Shown piece by piece: positions 36,128 to 45,203 of a stretch of DNA of 64,000 nucleotides. Within the stretch, counting starts at the first letter, position 1; each line of letters opens with the position of its first letter. A program made the translations under genes and the position numbers. The notes below the pieces were generated by a model. That model was given only the letters and a program-made list of their open reading frames with translations, searched no databases and was not told the origin of the DNA. This stretch comes from Aquimarina amphilecti (GTDB lineage: Bacteria > Bacteroidota > Bacteroidia > Flavobacteriales > Flavobacteriaceae): positions 558,001-622,000 of the forward strand of contig NZ_FOAB01000004.1 in NCBI RefSeq assembly GCF_900109375.1. Reading direction: 5' to 3'.

Positions 36128-37177
36128 TTAAATACCTGATTTAAAATCTGTTGGTGTTATACCTAAATAATGTTTAAAAAACCGAGTAAAATGGTTAGGT
36201 TCTTCAAAACCTAAAGTTCTAGATATTGCAGAAATAGATTCCCCTTCAATAAGCATAAATTTTGCGGTATTGATAAGCTCTAGCCTTATTAATTGACCTA
36301 GAGTTATGTTCATCTTAGATTTAACTTTAGTTGAAAGTGCTTTAATGGATAGGTTCATTTTATCTGCATAAAATTCTAGAGCTCTTTCCTGAGTATGGTA
36401 TTTTTGAAGTAGTTCTAGGATGTTTTGAGTAAATGCATCTCGTTTTTCGAAATCGAAGTTTTCTCGAAACTGTTTAGGCGTTTGTCCAGTTGAATTTTTA
36501 AAAACACGATTAAAATAAGCATCATCTTTAAACCCTAAATCATAAGAGATTTCCTGAATATTCTTATCGGTAAAAGCAATTTGTTTTTGGCTTTCCTGTA
36601 ATCTTTTAGAGCTTACTAAATTTTTAATTGACAATCCTACTTTATTTTTAATAAGTGCCTGGGCATTATATCCATTATCATTAATAAGATTTGCTAGATC
36701 GTTACTGGTTAAGTTATTGGAATATTCTTCATCAATAATATCTTTAATATCAAAAATAATCTGATATTCTTCTTTGTTTGCTTTAAAAGGGTTTTGCCAG
36801 TACCATTGTTTTGAAGAGATATCTATAATATTAGAAGAATTATCAGTTAAGGTTGATTCAGATAAAAAGTTATTACATTCATCACACTCTAATAAATCAA
36901 TGTATCCTAATGAAATTAAGTGTTTAAATAATACTCTTACTTCTGTATTATAGAACTTATCCTTGTTTGTGAATTCAATTCTTCTGATAGTAAAATTGTC
37001 AGATAGAAATTTAATGTATTGTCCTTTTTCTAAAAAAATAGCTTTTTCTTGCCAGTCAAAATAATTTTTGAAATCTACCTGAATACTTCCATTGCCTGAT
37101 AAAATATGAATTAATGTATGCTTTTCTATAAAATATACCTTATTCAGTTCTGGTGAAATTTTTTCAACTTTATGCAT
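36128..37177 (-). CDS. AraC-type regulator with two AraC DNA-binding domains
   Basis: A 349-residue regulator. After an N-terminal sensor-like beta domain (about 1-140) come two complete AraC/XylS-type domains: the first spans about 150-237 (ISYDLGFKDDAYFNRVFKNS then GQTPKQFREN) and the second about 255-349 (ISRTLGFEEPNHFTRFFKHY then LGITPTDFKS). Normal members have one such domain. A terminator separates it from the SnoaL/YHS/SPW operon upstream, which it may control. Confidence 0.88.
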   Translation of the reverse strand: MHKVEKISPELNKVYFIEKHTLIHILSGNGSIQVDFKNYFDWQEKAIFLEKGQYIKFLSDNFTIRRIEFTNKDKFYNTEVRVLFKHLISLGYIDLLECDECNNFLSESTLTDNSSNIIDISSKQWYWQNPFKANKEEYQIIFDIKDIIDEEYSNNLTSNDLANLINDNGYNAQALIKNKVGLSIKNLVSSKRLQESQKQIAFTDKNIQEISYDLGFKDDAYFNRVFKNSTGQTPKQFRENFDFEKRDAFTQNILELLQKYHTQERALEFYADKMNLSIKALSTKVKSKMNITLGQLIRLELINTAKFMLIEGESISAISRTLGFEEPNHFTRFFKHYLGITPTDFKSGI

Positions 37178-37336
37178 TTAATTTATAATATACACTTATA
37201 CGATCTTTCTTAGTTGATCTCACAGGATCAATAATCTATTTTTATTTAAAAGCAAGATAGTGAAAGTGTAAGAAGTTTTAGAATGAATCATTTGGTATAT
37301 CGACAATCATAATTTTCTAATTATATTATATAAAAC

Positions 37337-37376
37337 AACAATACCTTCCTGAATTTTAATTCAAGAAGGTATTGTT
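37337..37376 (-). terminator. Terminator of the SnoaL/YHS/SPW operon
   Basis: A 19-base stem (AACAATACCTTCTTGAATT pairing with AATTCAGGAAGGTATTGTT, one G-U) with a 2-base gap, 29 bases after the SPW-protein stop. Confidence 0.85.
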
Positions 37377-37404
37377 ATAATTTATTTGATCAAATATCTA
37401 TAAA

Positions 37405-37758
37405 TCAAATAGCCACTTCTGGTTTATGTAAGCTAACCACAATAAGTACTATTGCACCATTTATCCAATAGTAGTAAGCATCTATTCCTTCGAATGATAA
37501 AACAAAAGGAACTAAAATAAATACTATTGCTACTAAAAAATCTACAATTAAATGAACTTTATACGGTACAACTCGATATACTCCTAAATTATGATCTGTT
37601 AATAAGGTTAATATAAATGCTGCAACTCCAGTTACTACGGAAATATATAGTGCTAACGGATTAGAACTTCCTAAACCTAGAATATATGGAAGAATAATTA
37701 ATATAACGGCAACAGGATAATCTAAAAATGCGTGTATTCTTTTAGTTACAAATTTCAT
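37405..37758 (-). CDS. SPW-repeat-like membrane protein
   Basis: A 117-residue protein with four hydrophobic helices arranged as two similar halves; each has a histidine-bearing lead-in (RIHAFLDYPVAVILIILPYI and KVHLIVDFLVAIVFILVPFV), the hallmark of SPW-repeat proteins. Function unknown. It ends the three-gene operon SnoaL, YHS, SPW. Confidence 0.75.
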   Translation of the reverse strand: MKFVTKRIHAFLDYPVAVILIILPYILGLGSSNPLALYISVVTGVAAFILTLLTDHNLGVYRVVPYKVHLIVDFLVAIVFILVPFVLSFEGIDAYYYWINGAIVLIVVSLHKPEVAI

Positions 37759-37786
37759 GATTTTTAAATTTAATGTGAGGGATAAA

Positions 37787-38257
37787 TCAATTGTGAATTT
37801 TACTCAGTTTGTTCCAATTTTTATCAGCTGTATTTTTTAGTTTATTATGGCTTTTTTCAGCTAACCATAATTGTTTAGCATCTAATTCTACATTGTTTAA
37901 GAATAGATAGTATTTACCATCTTTAACAATAAATTTTGTAGGGTCAATTCTAAATTTTGCTCCTGCATACGTGCCAAATGCACAAAAACCTCCATATTGT
38001 GGTAAATATTTAGCGGGGTTATTATCAAATATTTGTTTTTGATCTGATGATGTGAAGTAATAAATAACTTTTTGATGTTCCGATTTGTATTGTTTATTTC
38101 CTCTCTGCGCTAAACCCAGGTCTAGGTAAGATACCGGACTGTATCCTTGCAAAGCAATATTACTGTTATCAACGTTATTGGCTTTTTTGTCCTGCGCTGA
38201 TAAATTTGCTGTTAAAATAAGTGCAATTATTAATAATGATGATTTTATAAGTTTCAT
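37787..38257 (-). CDS. Secreted YHS-domain protein
   Basis: A 156-residue exported protein with a signal peptide (cleavage about residue 21). The YHS-like fold is seen in NIALQGYSPVSYLDLGLAQRG and YYFTSSDQKQIFDNNPAKYLPQYGGFCAFG. YHS domains often bind metal or act in metal handling. The conserved cysteine is at GGFCAFG. It sits 28 bases upstream of the SPW gene and 36 bases downstream of the SnoaL gene. Confidence 0.85.
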   Translation of the reverse strand: MKLIKSSLLIIALILTANLSAQDKKANNVDNSNIALQGYSPVSYLDLGLAQRGNKQYKSEHQKVIYYFTSSDQKQIFDNNPAKYLPQYGGFCAFGTYAGAKFRIDPTKFIVKDGKYYLFLNNVELDAKQLWLAEKSHNKLKNTADKNWNKLSKIHN

Positions 38258-38293
38258 GTTTTTTTATTTAAATTGTTATTATTTTATTTTTAG

Positions 38294-38647
38294 TTATTCT
38301 GCGTTGAAATATGTTTCTTTAATTACCTTTCCTTCGTCATTCCAAATTCGGCGGATGATTTCGTGCCAGTATATCTTACTACCATCTTTCATATCAAAAT
38401 CAAAAGTAAATTCAGAAGCAGAGACATTCTTATCTACAATTGTATGATGATGTGTAATTCCATTTACTTTAGCAATTGCTCCAGCAAAACCTTCCATTTT
38501 TTCAACCATTTGTGGTTTTCCATTTGTTCCACTATTACCATAATCAGATGTTACGGCATTATCAGCGAAAAATCCTTTTACTGCTTCAACAATAGCACCT
38601 TGTGCTACAATTGCATCCATTTTTTGTACTTGGTCTTTAATATTCAT
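38294..38647 (-). CDS. SnoaL/NTF2-like protein
   Basis: A 117-residue cytoplasmic protein with the NTF2-like order of a helical start (VQKMDAIVAQGAIVEAVKGFFADNAV) and later strands (SASEFTFDFDMKDGSKIYWHEIIRRIW and GKVIKETYFNA). Role unknown. It is the first gene of the operon with the YHS and SPW genes. A near-match to the -7 box lies at about 38680. Confidence 0.75.
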   Translation of the reverse strand: MNIKDQVQKMDAIVAQGAIVEAVKGFFADNAVTSDYGNSGTNGKPQMVEKMEGFAGAIAKVNGITHHHTIVDKNVSASEFTFDFDMKDGSKIYWHEIIRRIWNDEGKVIKETYFNAE

Positions 38648-38845
38648 TTTTTTGTTTATTTAATGATTAATACAGTGCAAAGATGAAGCAGAATGAAGGT
38701 TTTAATGCTACAAAAAAAAGACTGTTAATTGTACTTTTTGAAACCTCTATTTGGATGATGATAAAATTATTTAATGCTGTTTTTATGACGATCTATCTAT
38801 TCTGTAATTCGTATGTTTGCTTAGATATATAGTGTTTTAGGAAGG

Positions 38846-39508
38846 ATGGATATGAATAAAAAGAAAATCCCATGGCCAACAAAAGATGCTATGGAACAGA
38901 TTTATGAAAAGAAACTTTGGGGTGATGTAGGTTCTGATTTTTATTCAGGTGTTGGATCTCATGATCCTAAAATAGTACTTCCTTATATAGATGTCGTTAC
39001 ATCATTCTTAAATTCGTTTAAAAACCCATTGATAGTATGTGATATCGGTTGTGGGGACTTTAATATAGGAAACCAACTGGTTCGGTATAGTAAGAAATAC
39101 ATTGCGTTAGATATTGTAGCGGATCTAATAGTGCATAATAAAGAAAAATTTAAGCTACCAAATTTAGAATTTCATTGTTTGGACGCAGCAGTTAATGATT
39201 TGCCTTTGGGAGATTGTATAATATTGAGACAGGTACTACAACATTTATCAAATATCGAAGTACAAGAAATAGTAGGTAAATTAAATGCTTTTAAATACGT
39301 GATTTTAACAGAACATATCCCTGAAGGAGATTTTATTCCTAATAGAGATATTATTTCAGGGCAAGGAATCAGGTTAAAGAAACAAAGTGGTATAAATTTA
39401 TTAAAACCACCATTTAATCTTAAAGTAAAAGAGGAAAAACAACTATTATCTATTGGCTTAGATAATGGTAAAGGATGTATTGTAACAACGTTATATAAGG
39501 TTTTTTAA
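38846..39508 (+). CDS. Class I SAM-dependent methyltransferase
   Basis: A 220-residue methyltransferase. Motif I is VCDIGCGDFNIGN (about 63-75), the acidic residue follows in YIALDIVADL, and LILRQVLQHLSN-type motif occurs as IILRQVLQHLSNIE. The opening MEQIYEKKLWGDVGSDFYSG is typical of small-molecule methyltransferases. Substrate unknown. It converges with the YHYH lipoprotein gene, 15 bases apart. Confidence 0.85.
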   Translation: MDMNKKKIPWPTKDAMEQIYEKKLWGDVGSDFYSGVGSHDPKIVLPYIDVVTSFLNSFKNPLIVCDIGCGDFNIGNQLVRYSKKYIALDIVADLIVHNKEKFKLPNLEFHCLDAAVNDLPLGDCIILRQVLQHLSNIEVQEIVGKLNAFKYVILTEHIPEGDFIPNRDIISGQGIRLKKQSGINLLKPPFNLKVKEEKQLLSIGLDNGKGCIVTTLYKVF

Positions 39509-39523
39509 ACTAGATATAATTTT

Positions 39524-40702
39524 CTATTCTTTTACTTCTGTATAGCCAGGTAATCCGTGTAAACATTTTATAATTTGGTTATCACCTGGCGCACCTGCGT
39601 GATAATGGTATCCTCTAGTATCATCAAAATGTCCTCCACATTCATCTAAATCAGTAGGTTTACTTTCTTTTTTATTTGATAAGGAGTAAATACCAAATCC
39701 ATCAATGGCATAACCAATAATTGGTGAATGTAAATCATTTTGTTCGATTTGTTTTGTTGATCCAGTTGCGGCATGATAATGATAACCGCCATGAGGATTT
39801 ACATGTCCTCCATGATCATCTAAAGGAGCAATTGTGTGAGCTGCTAAAATTGCATGTGTTGGTGCTGGAGGGTCAAACTTTACACCATTAAATGCAAGTC
39901 CAATTCCATCTCTTCCTAAGTTTTGGGAAGAATTCAGATATTTCGGTGTTACCGGGATTACAAAAGTGGTTATTTGATCTTTAAAGTATTCAGGCAAGCA
40001 TTCTACACAATAGTTATGATATTTTTCTTCTACATTTGGTTTCGCTGCTGCCAGACAACCTTCTTCAGTATCAGTAACCTTTATAGTTCCATTTTCTCGA
40101 TATAATTTCCATTTATCATCACTATAAAATGTATCTAAGTTAGCTATAAAGTGGCCAGAAACATCATAAACTTTTCCATTCTCAAACCAAATCCCTGCTT
40201 TTTCCATTCCATCGTCAATATGTCTTGGACACCAAGGTCCCATTTGATGTTCGCTCGCTTGAGAATTTGTTTTGATAATATAGCATAGCGTCTCAATTCC
40301 ATTCAGATCTATTGTTTCTTTTTGAATTTTTCCAATAATGTTTTCCAAAATAAAGTAATCTGGATTTACTGGAGTAACTTTTACAGAATTGTTGATTTCA
40401 TTAGATAAATCACTTTTTCTATTGGTTTGATTAGGAGGTCTATTATTTGGATTTTTTGGTGTTTTTTTAAGTTCCGCTGCTGTCAGAAAACCATCAGTAT
40501 TTATATCAATAGTAGAAAAGTTATCGATTAGCGGCCCCTTAACTTCATTTTTAGACAATTTACCATCTTTATCCGTATCTAAATCCGTAATTAATTGATT
40601 AGATGATAGTTTTTGGTTGGGGTCTTGTTCATTTTGTTCTTGATTCGATTTACAGGAAATTAAGAGAACAAAAGTCAAGATGATAAAAAGTATGTTTTTC
40701 AT
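39524..40702 (-). CDS. YHYH-domain lipoprotein with EF-hands
   Basis: A 392-residue lipoprotein (lipobox LLISC at 13-17). Two EF-hand calcium loops follow: DLDTDKDGKLSKNEV and DINTDGFLTAAEL (about 40-80). A Pro/Asn-rich linker leads to the YHYH domain, with NPHGGYHYHAATG, DDTRGYHYHAG and many Cys and His residues. YHYH proteins are found near metal or copper systems; metal binding is likely but unproven. It is a single gene. Confidence 0.88.
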   Translation of the reverse strand: MKNILFIILTFVLLISCKSNQEQNEQDPNQKLSSNQLITDLDTDKDGKLSKNEVKGPLIDNFSTIDINTDGFLTAAELKKTPKNPNNRPPNQTNRKSDLSNEINNSVKVTPVNPDYFILENIIGKIQKETIDLNGIETLCYIIKTNSQASEHQMGPWCPRHIDDGMEKAGIWFENGKVYDVSGHFIANLDTFYSDDKWKLYRENGTIKVTDTEEGCLAAAKPNVEEKYHNYCVECLPEYFKDQITTFVIPVTPKYLNSSQNLGRDGIGLAFNGVKFDPPAPTHAILAAHTIAPLDDHGGHVNPHGGYHYHAATGSTKQIEQNDLHSPIIGYAIDGFGIYSLSNKKESKPTDLDECGGHFDDTRGYHYHAGAPGDNQIIKCLHGLPGYTEVKE

Positions 40703-40896
40703 TTTGATCGATATAGTTAGCTTATTTGACTGACCTGATTATAAAAGGTTTAATATAAAATTAAATAAATATTCTGTGATCAAAAAGTTTATACTTTCTT
40801 TTAGTATAACATCTATAAATATACAGGAACCTATCAATTTATTTTTCGGATACCAGTGTGTTTTTATGAATAAGAGTGAAGACAAAAAAACAATTG

Positions 40897-41919
40897 TTAT
40901 GTCCTGTTTTCTAAAGCATACATTATTTGGTTTTTGAATTCAATTTTATTATCGATATGTAGTACTAAGTTTTTGTAAGTGCGTTTAATTCCATAAAGCC
41001 CAATCAACGTGTTTTCTTCTTTTAGCCTGATAACGATATTATGACTTTCCAATTCCCCTAAAAATGATAGTTTTCTAGTGACTTTGTCTAATTCAATATC
41101 TTTTGATGAGACCTCTATACTATCGATATCTGTTAAATTAATGATAGTTTCATTCATAATTCCATAACGAAGGAATAATTTGTTGTTTTCGATTGATATT
41201 GGTCTTTTAAACATTGACTTTATAAAACCAAAAATCTGAATACCAGAATAAATACTCAAAAATGTTAAAATCCAAGCGGTAGGAGTATTCCATTTAGAAA
41301 GAAGAATATGAAATACGACAGTTTCTATAGCGATGATACATATAATAGCGGTTAATAAAGATATTGTCCCGCTATTTTTATGATACGAAAATTCATTTTC
41401 ATTGAGTTTTCTTTTTTTCCAATAAATAAACCCATAATATAAAACGGCAATTTCCATGACTACAGGGTTTACTGCGCCTTTAGGAAGTATTTCTAGGCAA
41501 GTATTCTTTAAGGCGGTAAAAAAATCGACGGATTTATTTCTGTTTGATTTGTAACGTTTTATTGCCTTGGTTAAATTGTAAATTACATACGACAGTATAG
41601 AAAGTTCTAAAACAGGAAATATCCAAGTCTTAAAAAGGTTTAAATAATATTGGTTTTTAGGTGGAATTATTACATAACAAACTACCATTCCAATAATCAA
41701 AAAAGAAATAATACTAATCTTAGGGACTTTGGTTTTTCTAATTAATAAAAAATATACAAAAGGAACCGTTAATAATAAATCAAATGTAATTCCTATTGAT
41801 AAGCTTTTTTGGTTAATGATAAATATTGGGGATTTTGTTATGAGTATCATAACACCAATAATCAATAGAGGAATTCCAAAAATAATTAGACTTCTATGAA
41901 AGTTTAATGCTCTATTCAT
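40897..41919 (-). CDS. Membrane protein with C-terminal PH-like domain
   Basis: A 340-residue protein with about six to eight hydrophobic helices (first four in 10-125, more at 185-240) and a C-terminal soluble part (about 245-330) with IENNKLFLRYGIMNETIINLTDIDSIEV, resembling PH-like bacterial domains. No family name is recognised and no catalytic residues are seen. Confidence 0.6.
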   Translation of the reverse strand: MNRALNFHRSLIIFGIPLLIIGVMILITKSPIFIINQKSLSIGITFDLLLTVPFVYFLLIRKTKVPKISIISFLIIGMVVCYVIIPPKNQYYLNLFKTWIFPVLELSILSYVIYNLTKAIKRYKSNRNKSVDFFTALKNTCLEILPKGAVNPVVMEIAVLYYGFIYWKKRKLNENEFSYHKNSGTISLLTAIICIIAIETVVFHILLSKWNTPTAWILTFLSIYSGIQIFGFIKSMFKRPISIENNKLFLRYGIMNETIINLTDIDSIEVSSKDIELDKVTRKLSFLGELESHNIVIRLKEENTLIGLYGIKRTYKNLVLHIDNKIEFKNQIMYALENRT

Positions 41920-42056
41920 GAATTGTAGTTTAATTACTCACAATACTCTTATTGTGACCTAATAATAAGTAATTAAAAATACAATTTTTTTGTATAAATA
42001 TTCAAACAAAACGAAGTTAATAACCACGAATCTAGGATCAGTTAATAAACTCTGTA

Positions 42057-42746
42057 TTAACTATATTCGTTTTTTATAGACGCTTTTATTTCACCATTTT
42101 TATATTCCAGATTATACTGTCGTCCATGATTATTTATAAGAATATTAAATGGTTCAGGTTTTATTTTAATTGAAGTAGGAAACCAAAAATCTTTTAAGTT
42201 ATAGTTTGGTAGTAAAAATAACCCTTCTTGTGATCCATTTGTTCCAAATCTTAGGGGATCACCTTTCCAAAATTTGGTTCCAAAATTTTCTTGAAGCTGA
42301 TTATTAATTTTTTCTACATTATCTGTAGGCATTCCTATTTCATTTACGCATAATACATCTGAAATTTTAAAATCTGTATTAGTAGTATTTTTCAGTTCAT
42401 GTCTTACAATAAACTCGGCAATATTTCCACTAGCATCATAGAAGTAAAAAGAGTCAGCATTCCAACTTTCAAACCTTTGGGTTTTTCTTCCATTTTCTAA
42501 GTCTAAAATGGGAACTCTTTTTTCCATCCATTCCATTGCTTCAATCAATTTATTAGATGGTATTAAAAAACAATAATGATACTTATAATCTTTTTTAGAT
42601 CTCTCAAAAGTTAGTTCGCTCCAACCTATTTTTAATGTAAAAAAGTTTAGACTACTTTCAATTATTTCAAATCCTAAAACTTCAGAATAGAATTGTTTTT
42701 CTAAATCTAGTTTATTTGTATATAACTTTAATTTTTGAATTTTCAT
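42057..42746 (-). CDS. VOC family (glyoxalase-fold) protein
   Basis: A 229-residue protein. The first half is a typical vicinal-oxygen-chelate module: LKLYTNKLDLEKQFYSEVLGFEI, then YYFYDASGNIAEFIVRHEL. The second half begins a second, more divergent module (ISDVLCVNEIGMPTDNVEKINNQLQE). Members bind a metal to act as dioxygenases, isomerases or resistance proteins. The substrate is unknown. Confidence 0.8.
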   Translation of the reverse strand: MKIQKLKLYTNKLDLEKQFYSEVLGFEIIESSLNFFTLKIGWSELTFERSKKDYKYHYCFLIPSNKLIEAMEWMEKRVPILDLENGRKTQRFESWNADSFYFYDASGNIAEFIVRHELKNTTNTDFKISDVLCVNEIGMPTDNVEKINNQLQENFGTKFWKGDPLRFGTNGSQEGLFLLPNYNLKDFWFPTSIKIKPEPFNILINNHGRQYNLEYKNGEIKASIKNEYS

Positions 42747-42937
42747 TTTGTGGTTGATTTACCAATTACGTGTACTATTTGAGAAAACAAATAAAAGTAC
42801 ATTAATCTAGAAATTTTCAAATCTTTCACTCTAATGGTTACGTGATCTAAAAAATCAAGAGTTATTGTATTATTTTTTCTTGCATTTTTATGTTATCCAG
42901 AATCTATGATATAATGTGCTTATTATTTTTTAGTTTA

Positions 42938-44185
42938 TTACTTTCCTGTTTTTTCGCTATAGAGCTCTATTTCATATTTAATTAAGGACTTCCAAATTGA
43001 TTGAATTTCTGGCCAGTAGTTCTCATCAAAATCGGAATCAGTATTGGTTAGTAATATTTTTCCGGTTTCAGTTTTTGGGTTAAAATACATGGCGGTAGTT
43101 ACTCCAGGATCAGAACCATTATGGCCAATTAAACTCCCTTTAACTTTAGCAAATTCATTACTAAATTCTATAAAAACCCCAAATTCTATATCCTCTTTTA
43201 TATTAAGAAATTTATGAGGTTCAAATAATTTTTTATAGCCATCTTTACTTAAAAGTGTACCAGTTCCTTTATAGCCTTTAATTAGTTCAGTTAAGAACAA
43301 CCCTAAATCATTATTAGAAGTGATAAAACCACCATCTGCATAAGTGATTAGAGAATACTCTGCTATCATCATTTTTTCATTTGCAAATAACCTGGATCGC
43401 TTTGTGGTGTCTATATCTTTTGATGACCAACCAGATGATGACATTTTTAATGGTTTTAATATGTGATCTTTTGTAAAAGATTGATAGTCCTGTTCTGTTG
43501 CAAACTCTATTATCTGTGCACAAAGAGCCGCAGCAATATTGGAATATTCTCTTGCTTTTCCAGGTTCATTGTTTGAGAAGGTTTCTTTTTTGTACCATTT
43601 CCCATTTTCCGTCAAACTATTTTTGATAAAATCAAGTAAAGAAATTTTGGCTTCAGGCTTACTAAACCAACCATAAACACCTTCATTGTCATTATGCTTT
43701 GACTTTTTTAGAACATAAGATTTTGCATATACTTCATCTAGATCAACTATAGAAGAACTATGATAGGCAAGGTGTTTAATTAAAATTGGTGTTTCAGGAT
43801 AATTGGGATTAATAATTTTAAAAGGGAGATAGTTATTAATAGGATCATTAATATTTAATTTTCCTAGTTCTTGCGCTTTTAAAAGAGCAATACCAATTAG
43901 CGTTTTTGATATAGACGCAATGTTCTGTACTGTATTTATGGTATACTTATTTTTTTTATCTATGTCAGTATGTCCAAATCCATTTTCGTAAATCAATCCT
44001 TTATCATCAACCACAGATACAGAGAATCCAATGATAGCTTTTTTATTAAAGGCTGATTGTAAGTTTGTAGTTAGAGTATCACCTATAAAAGAATAATCTT
44101 TTTCAGGACTTTTCTCAATCATATTCTTTTGTTTACAAGAGAATATGATTGAGAAAACTATAAATAATAAAAATACATTCTTCAT
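42938..44185 (-). CDS. Serine hydrolase lipoprotein (class C beta-lactamase fold)
   Basis: A 415-residue lipoprotein (lipobox IIFSC at 13-17). The catalytic SxxK is in NIASISKTLIG, the YxN motif is in AREYSNIAAALC, and a late HNGSDPG resembles the third motif (H/K-x-G). These are typical of periplasmic D-alanyl peptidases, esterases and related enzymes; drug resistance should not be assumed. It is distinct from the anchored enzyme at 2275. Confidence 0.88.
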   Translation of the reverse strand: MKNVFLLFIVFSIIFSCKQKNMIEKSPEKDYSFIGDTLTTNLQSAFNKKAIIGFSVSVVDDKGLIYENGFGHTDIDKKNKYTINTVQNIASISKTLIGIALLKAQELGKLNINDPINNYLPFKIINPNYPETPILIKHLAYHSSSIVDLDEVYAKSYVLKKSKHNDNEGVYGWFSKPEAKISLLDFIKNSLTENGKWYKKETFSNNEPGKAREYSNIAAALCAQIIEFATEQDYQSFTKDHILKPLKMSSSGWSSKDIDTTKRSRLFANEKMMIAEYSLITYADGGFITSNNDLGLFLTELIKGYKGTGTLLSKDGYKKLFEPHKFLNIKEDIEFGVFIEFSNEFAKVKGSLIGHNGSDPGVTTAMYFNPKTETGKILLTNTDSDFDENYWPEIQSIWKSLIKYEIELYSEKTGK

Positions 44186-44264
44186 TTATTAGTTGCTTGT
44201 TTAATTTAGTTAATGCTGTTTTTTATTAATCTATAAAGCTTCAACTATTACTAGATAATATATT

Positions 44265-44801
44265 TTATTTATCAGCTATTTTTGAGTAGATATCTAAACT
44301 AATAAACTTGCCATTTTTCACTTCGCAATCTCTCATAGTTCCTTCTAAATTGAATTTAAGTTTTGCAAGAGCATTTTTGCAATTCATATTCTTTGTTTCT
44401 ACAAAGCCTTCAATTCTATGTAATCCAAGACTATCAAAAGCATAATTAAAAATAAGCGGCATTGTTTCGGTCATAAATCCTTTTCCCCAATTTTCGGATA
44501 ATAACCAAAAACCAATTTCTGCTTTTTTATTTTCTTTACTTAAGTTATTTAATCCGCCAGCTCCAAGAAAACTTCCATCATCTTTAGAACACACTGCCCA
44601 CCAAATTCCATTTTGATTTTTCTCAAGATCAGAAAACCAAATCAATTGTTCTTTTGTAGCCTCTAGACTATCATAACTTACTCCATAATATTTTATAATA
44701 TCGGGATGAGAAAGTCCTTTAAAAACATTTTCTAAATCTGAATTAACAAATTGTCTTAAAGTTACTCTTTCAGACTCTAAAATTGGAAATTTCATCTTCA
44801 T
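44265..44801 (-). CDS. GNAT family N-acetyltransferase (RimJ/L-like)
   Basis: A 178-residue acetyltransferase using acetyl-CoA. The order LESERVTLRQFVNSDLENVF, AEIGFWLLSENWGKGFMTETMPLI and LGLHRIEGFVETKNMNCKNALAKL is the RimJ/RimL-type arrangement, with the CoA loop near ENWGKGFMTE. Substrate (peptide N-terminus or small amine) unknown. A start two codons later at 44795 is equally possible. Confidence 0.85.
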   Translation of the reverse strand: MKMKFPILESERVTLRQFVNSDLENVFKGLSHPDIIKYYGVSYDSLEATKEQLIWFSDLEKNQNGIWWAVCSKDDGSFLGAGGLNNLSKENKKAEIGFWLLSENWGKGFMTETMPLIFNYAFDSLGLHRIEGFVETKNMNCKNALAKLKFNLEGTMRDCEVKNGKFISLDIYSKIADK

Positions 44802-44890
44802 TTTATATTCTGTTTCTAATGACTTACAATATTATAATATGCATCACAGTAGAGTGAAACACTACGAAACCATCTATAATTTATTACTTT

Positions 44891-45184
44891 TTATTCACTT
44901 ATATAGGCTTCTAATTTAGAAAAAGCTTTATCACGGTAAGGTAATAATTCTTTATATTCATCGCTATTAAATACGTCATTTAATGATTTCATATTAGGAA
45001 ACTCCATTATAGAAACTAAGCTTGGGCTATAATCACCTATTAGTGGTTTTGTTATTTTGAATTTATTAATTGGTTTTGCATCTACTTTTTTATAAAGAAC
45101 CCCTACTTTTTCAAGATAGTGAGATAACTCTTCTTTACCATTTTGGTTTATTGTTGCTACGATTGTTACATTTACTTTTTCCAT
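44891..45184 (-). CDS. DUF1330-like small protein
   Basis: A 97-residue dimeric alpha/beta-barrel-type protein: KVNVTIVATINQNGKEELSHYLEKV at the start and PSLVSIMEFPNMKSLNDVFNSDEY then LPYRDKAF at the end match DUF1330. No function is known. It lies 19 bases from the nudC stop on the same strand, likely in the hxlR-nudC operon. Confidence 0.7.
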   Translation of the reverse strand: MEKVNVTIVATINQNGKEELSHYLEKVGVLYKKVDAKPINKFKITKPLIGDYSPSLVSIMEFPNMKSLNDVFNSDEYKELLPYRDKAFSKLEAYISE

Positions 45185-45203
45185 AATTTTTATTTAATTG
45201 TCT

